Assembly (NCBI GenBank): GCA_023427285.1
Contig: JAEZBH010000530.1
Coordinates: forward strand, 1 to 6,498
Length of the DNA stretch: 6,498 nucleotides
Direction: 5' to 3'
Source: Pseudomonadota bacterium
GTDB lineage: Bacteria > Pseudomonadota > Alphaproteobacteria > Sphingomonadales > Sphingomonadaceae
The notes under the pieces are model-generated. The model searched no databases, had not been told where the DNA came from, and was given only the letters and a program-made list of their open reading frames with translations. The position numbers and the translations under genes are program-made. Shown here piece by piece: positions 5,917 through 6,498 of this stretch; the stretch's first letter is position 1, and the number at the start of each line of letters is the position of its first letter.

Positions 5917-6498
5917 ATGCAGTTTTCATGGACTGCTGAACAGGTCGCATTTCGCAAGCGGCTCGAAGAGTTTCTCAGCGCCAACCTGCCGGATGACTGG
6001 GAGGCGGTGGCGCACCATGGTCCTGGTTCGGAAGAGCTGACCGAGTTCTCGCGCATTCTGTGCGGCAAGCTTGCGGCCGAGCGGTTGCTTACGCCTCACT
6101 GGCCGGTGGAGATGGGCGGAGACGCGCTCGATCCCTGGCACCAGATTATTCTGGCAGAGGAAATGTGGGCCGCCGGTGAGCCGCGCGGCGCGCAGTATAT
6201 GAACGTCAACTGGATCGGCCCGACGTTGATGAAATACGGCAGCGCGGAACAAAAGGCGCGTTATCTGCCGCCCATCGCTGCGGGCAATGCCATCTGGTGT
6301 CAGGGGTTCTCTGAGCCGGGTGCGGGGTCTGATCTGGCGTCGCTGCGCACCCGCGCGACGCTGGAGGGGGGCCAGTACCGCGTTCAGGGGCAGAAAATCT
6401 GGACCAGTTATGCGGGCCTTGCGGAAACATGCTTTCTGCTCTGCCGCACGGGGGATGATCGCAAGAAGGGCATTTCCATTCTGCTCGTTCCCATGAAC
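5917..6498 (+). CDS. Acyl-CoA dehydrogenase, N-terminal 194 residues (3' truncated by window)
   Basis: The frame beginning at ATG 5917 is open to the last base, so the gene runs on beyond the window; about half of a typical 380-400-residue enzyme is present. Acyl-CoA dehydrogenases are FAD flavoproteins that make an alpha,beta double bond in an acyl-CoA and pass electrons to electron-transfer flavoprotein. The helical N-terminal domain (1 to about 120) includes MQFSWTAEQVAFRKRLEEFL and GPTLMKYGSAEQKARYLPPI (101-120). The middle domain has the flavin and substrate signature WCQGFSEPGAGSDLAS (127-142), then GQKIWTSYAGLAE (158-170). The catalytic glutamate lies in the missing half, so activity cannot be confirmed. 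GGAG (5905-5908) sits 8 nt before the ATG, with AAGG closer. Separated from the CoA-transferase gene by 199 nt, it may have its own promoter. Chain length or ring specificity is not visible. Confidence 0.9.
   Translation, partial: MQFSWTAEQVAFRKRLEEFLSANLPDDWEAVAHHGPGSEELTEFSRILCGKLAAERLLTPHWPVEMGGDALDPWHQIILAEEMWAAGEPRGAQYMNVNWIGPTLMKYGSAEQKARYLPPIAAGNAIWCQGFSEPGAGSDLASLRTRATLEGGQYRVQGQKIWTSYAGLAETCFLLCRTGDDRKKGISILLVPMN

Overview
The window is GC-rich, densely packed bacterial DNA. It looks like an alphaproteobacterium, possibly a sphingomonad, but this rests only on base composition, protein style and the catabolic gene set; no RNA gene or taxonomic marker is present. It reads as part of a carboxylic-acid/acyl-CoA degradation locus under an IclR-family regulator.

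Layout: (1) positions 1-507 hold the 3' end of a plus-strand gene for an SMP-30/NHL-like beta-propeller protein. (2) 508-817 has no convincing gene, only several hairpins, one of which (776-796) is well placed to end the regulator transcript coming from the right. (3) 818-1606, minus strand, is a complete IclR-family regulator. (4) 1607-1749 is the divergent control region; an imperfect inverted repeat sits in the spacer of a good regulator promoter. (5) 1750-5717, plus strand, is a three-gene operon: an AMP-forming acyl-CoA synthetase, a MaoC-like double-hotdog protein and a class III (CaiB/BaiF) CoA-transferase, separated by only 18 and 17 nt. (6) 5718-5916 is a second control region with a perfect 12-bp palindrome, an extended -10 element and a long hairpin. 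(7) From 5917 to the window edge runs the N-terminal half of an acyl-CoA dehydrogenase; its reading frame is open to the last base.

How the parts may work together (inference): an organic acid is activated with CoA by the ligase and/or by CoA transfer from another thioester. The dehydrogenase introduces an alpha,beta double bond, and the MaoC-like protein may hydrate it. The IclR regulator probably controls itself and the divergent operon in response to the acid or its CoA ester. The substrate cannot be read from the sequence. Points to look at are the altered ATP-binding loop of the ligase, the loss of the canonical hydratase histidine in the MaoC-like protein, the presence of both a ligase and a transferase in one operon, and the two control regions. 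I saw no mobile element, CRISPR array, tRNA or rRNA.
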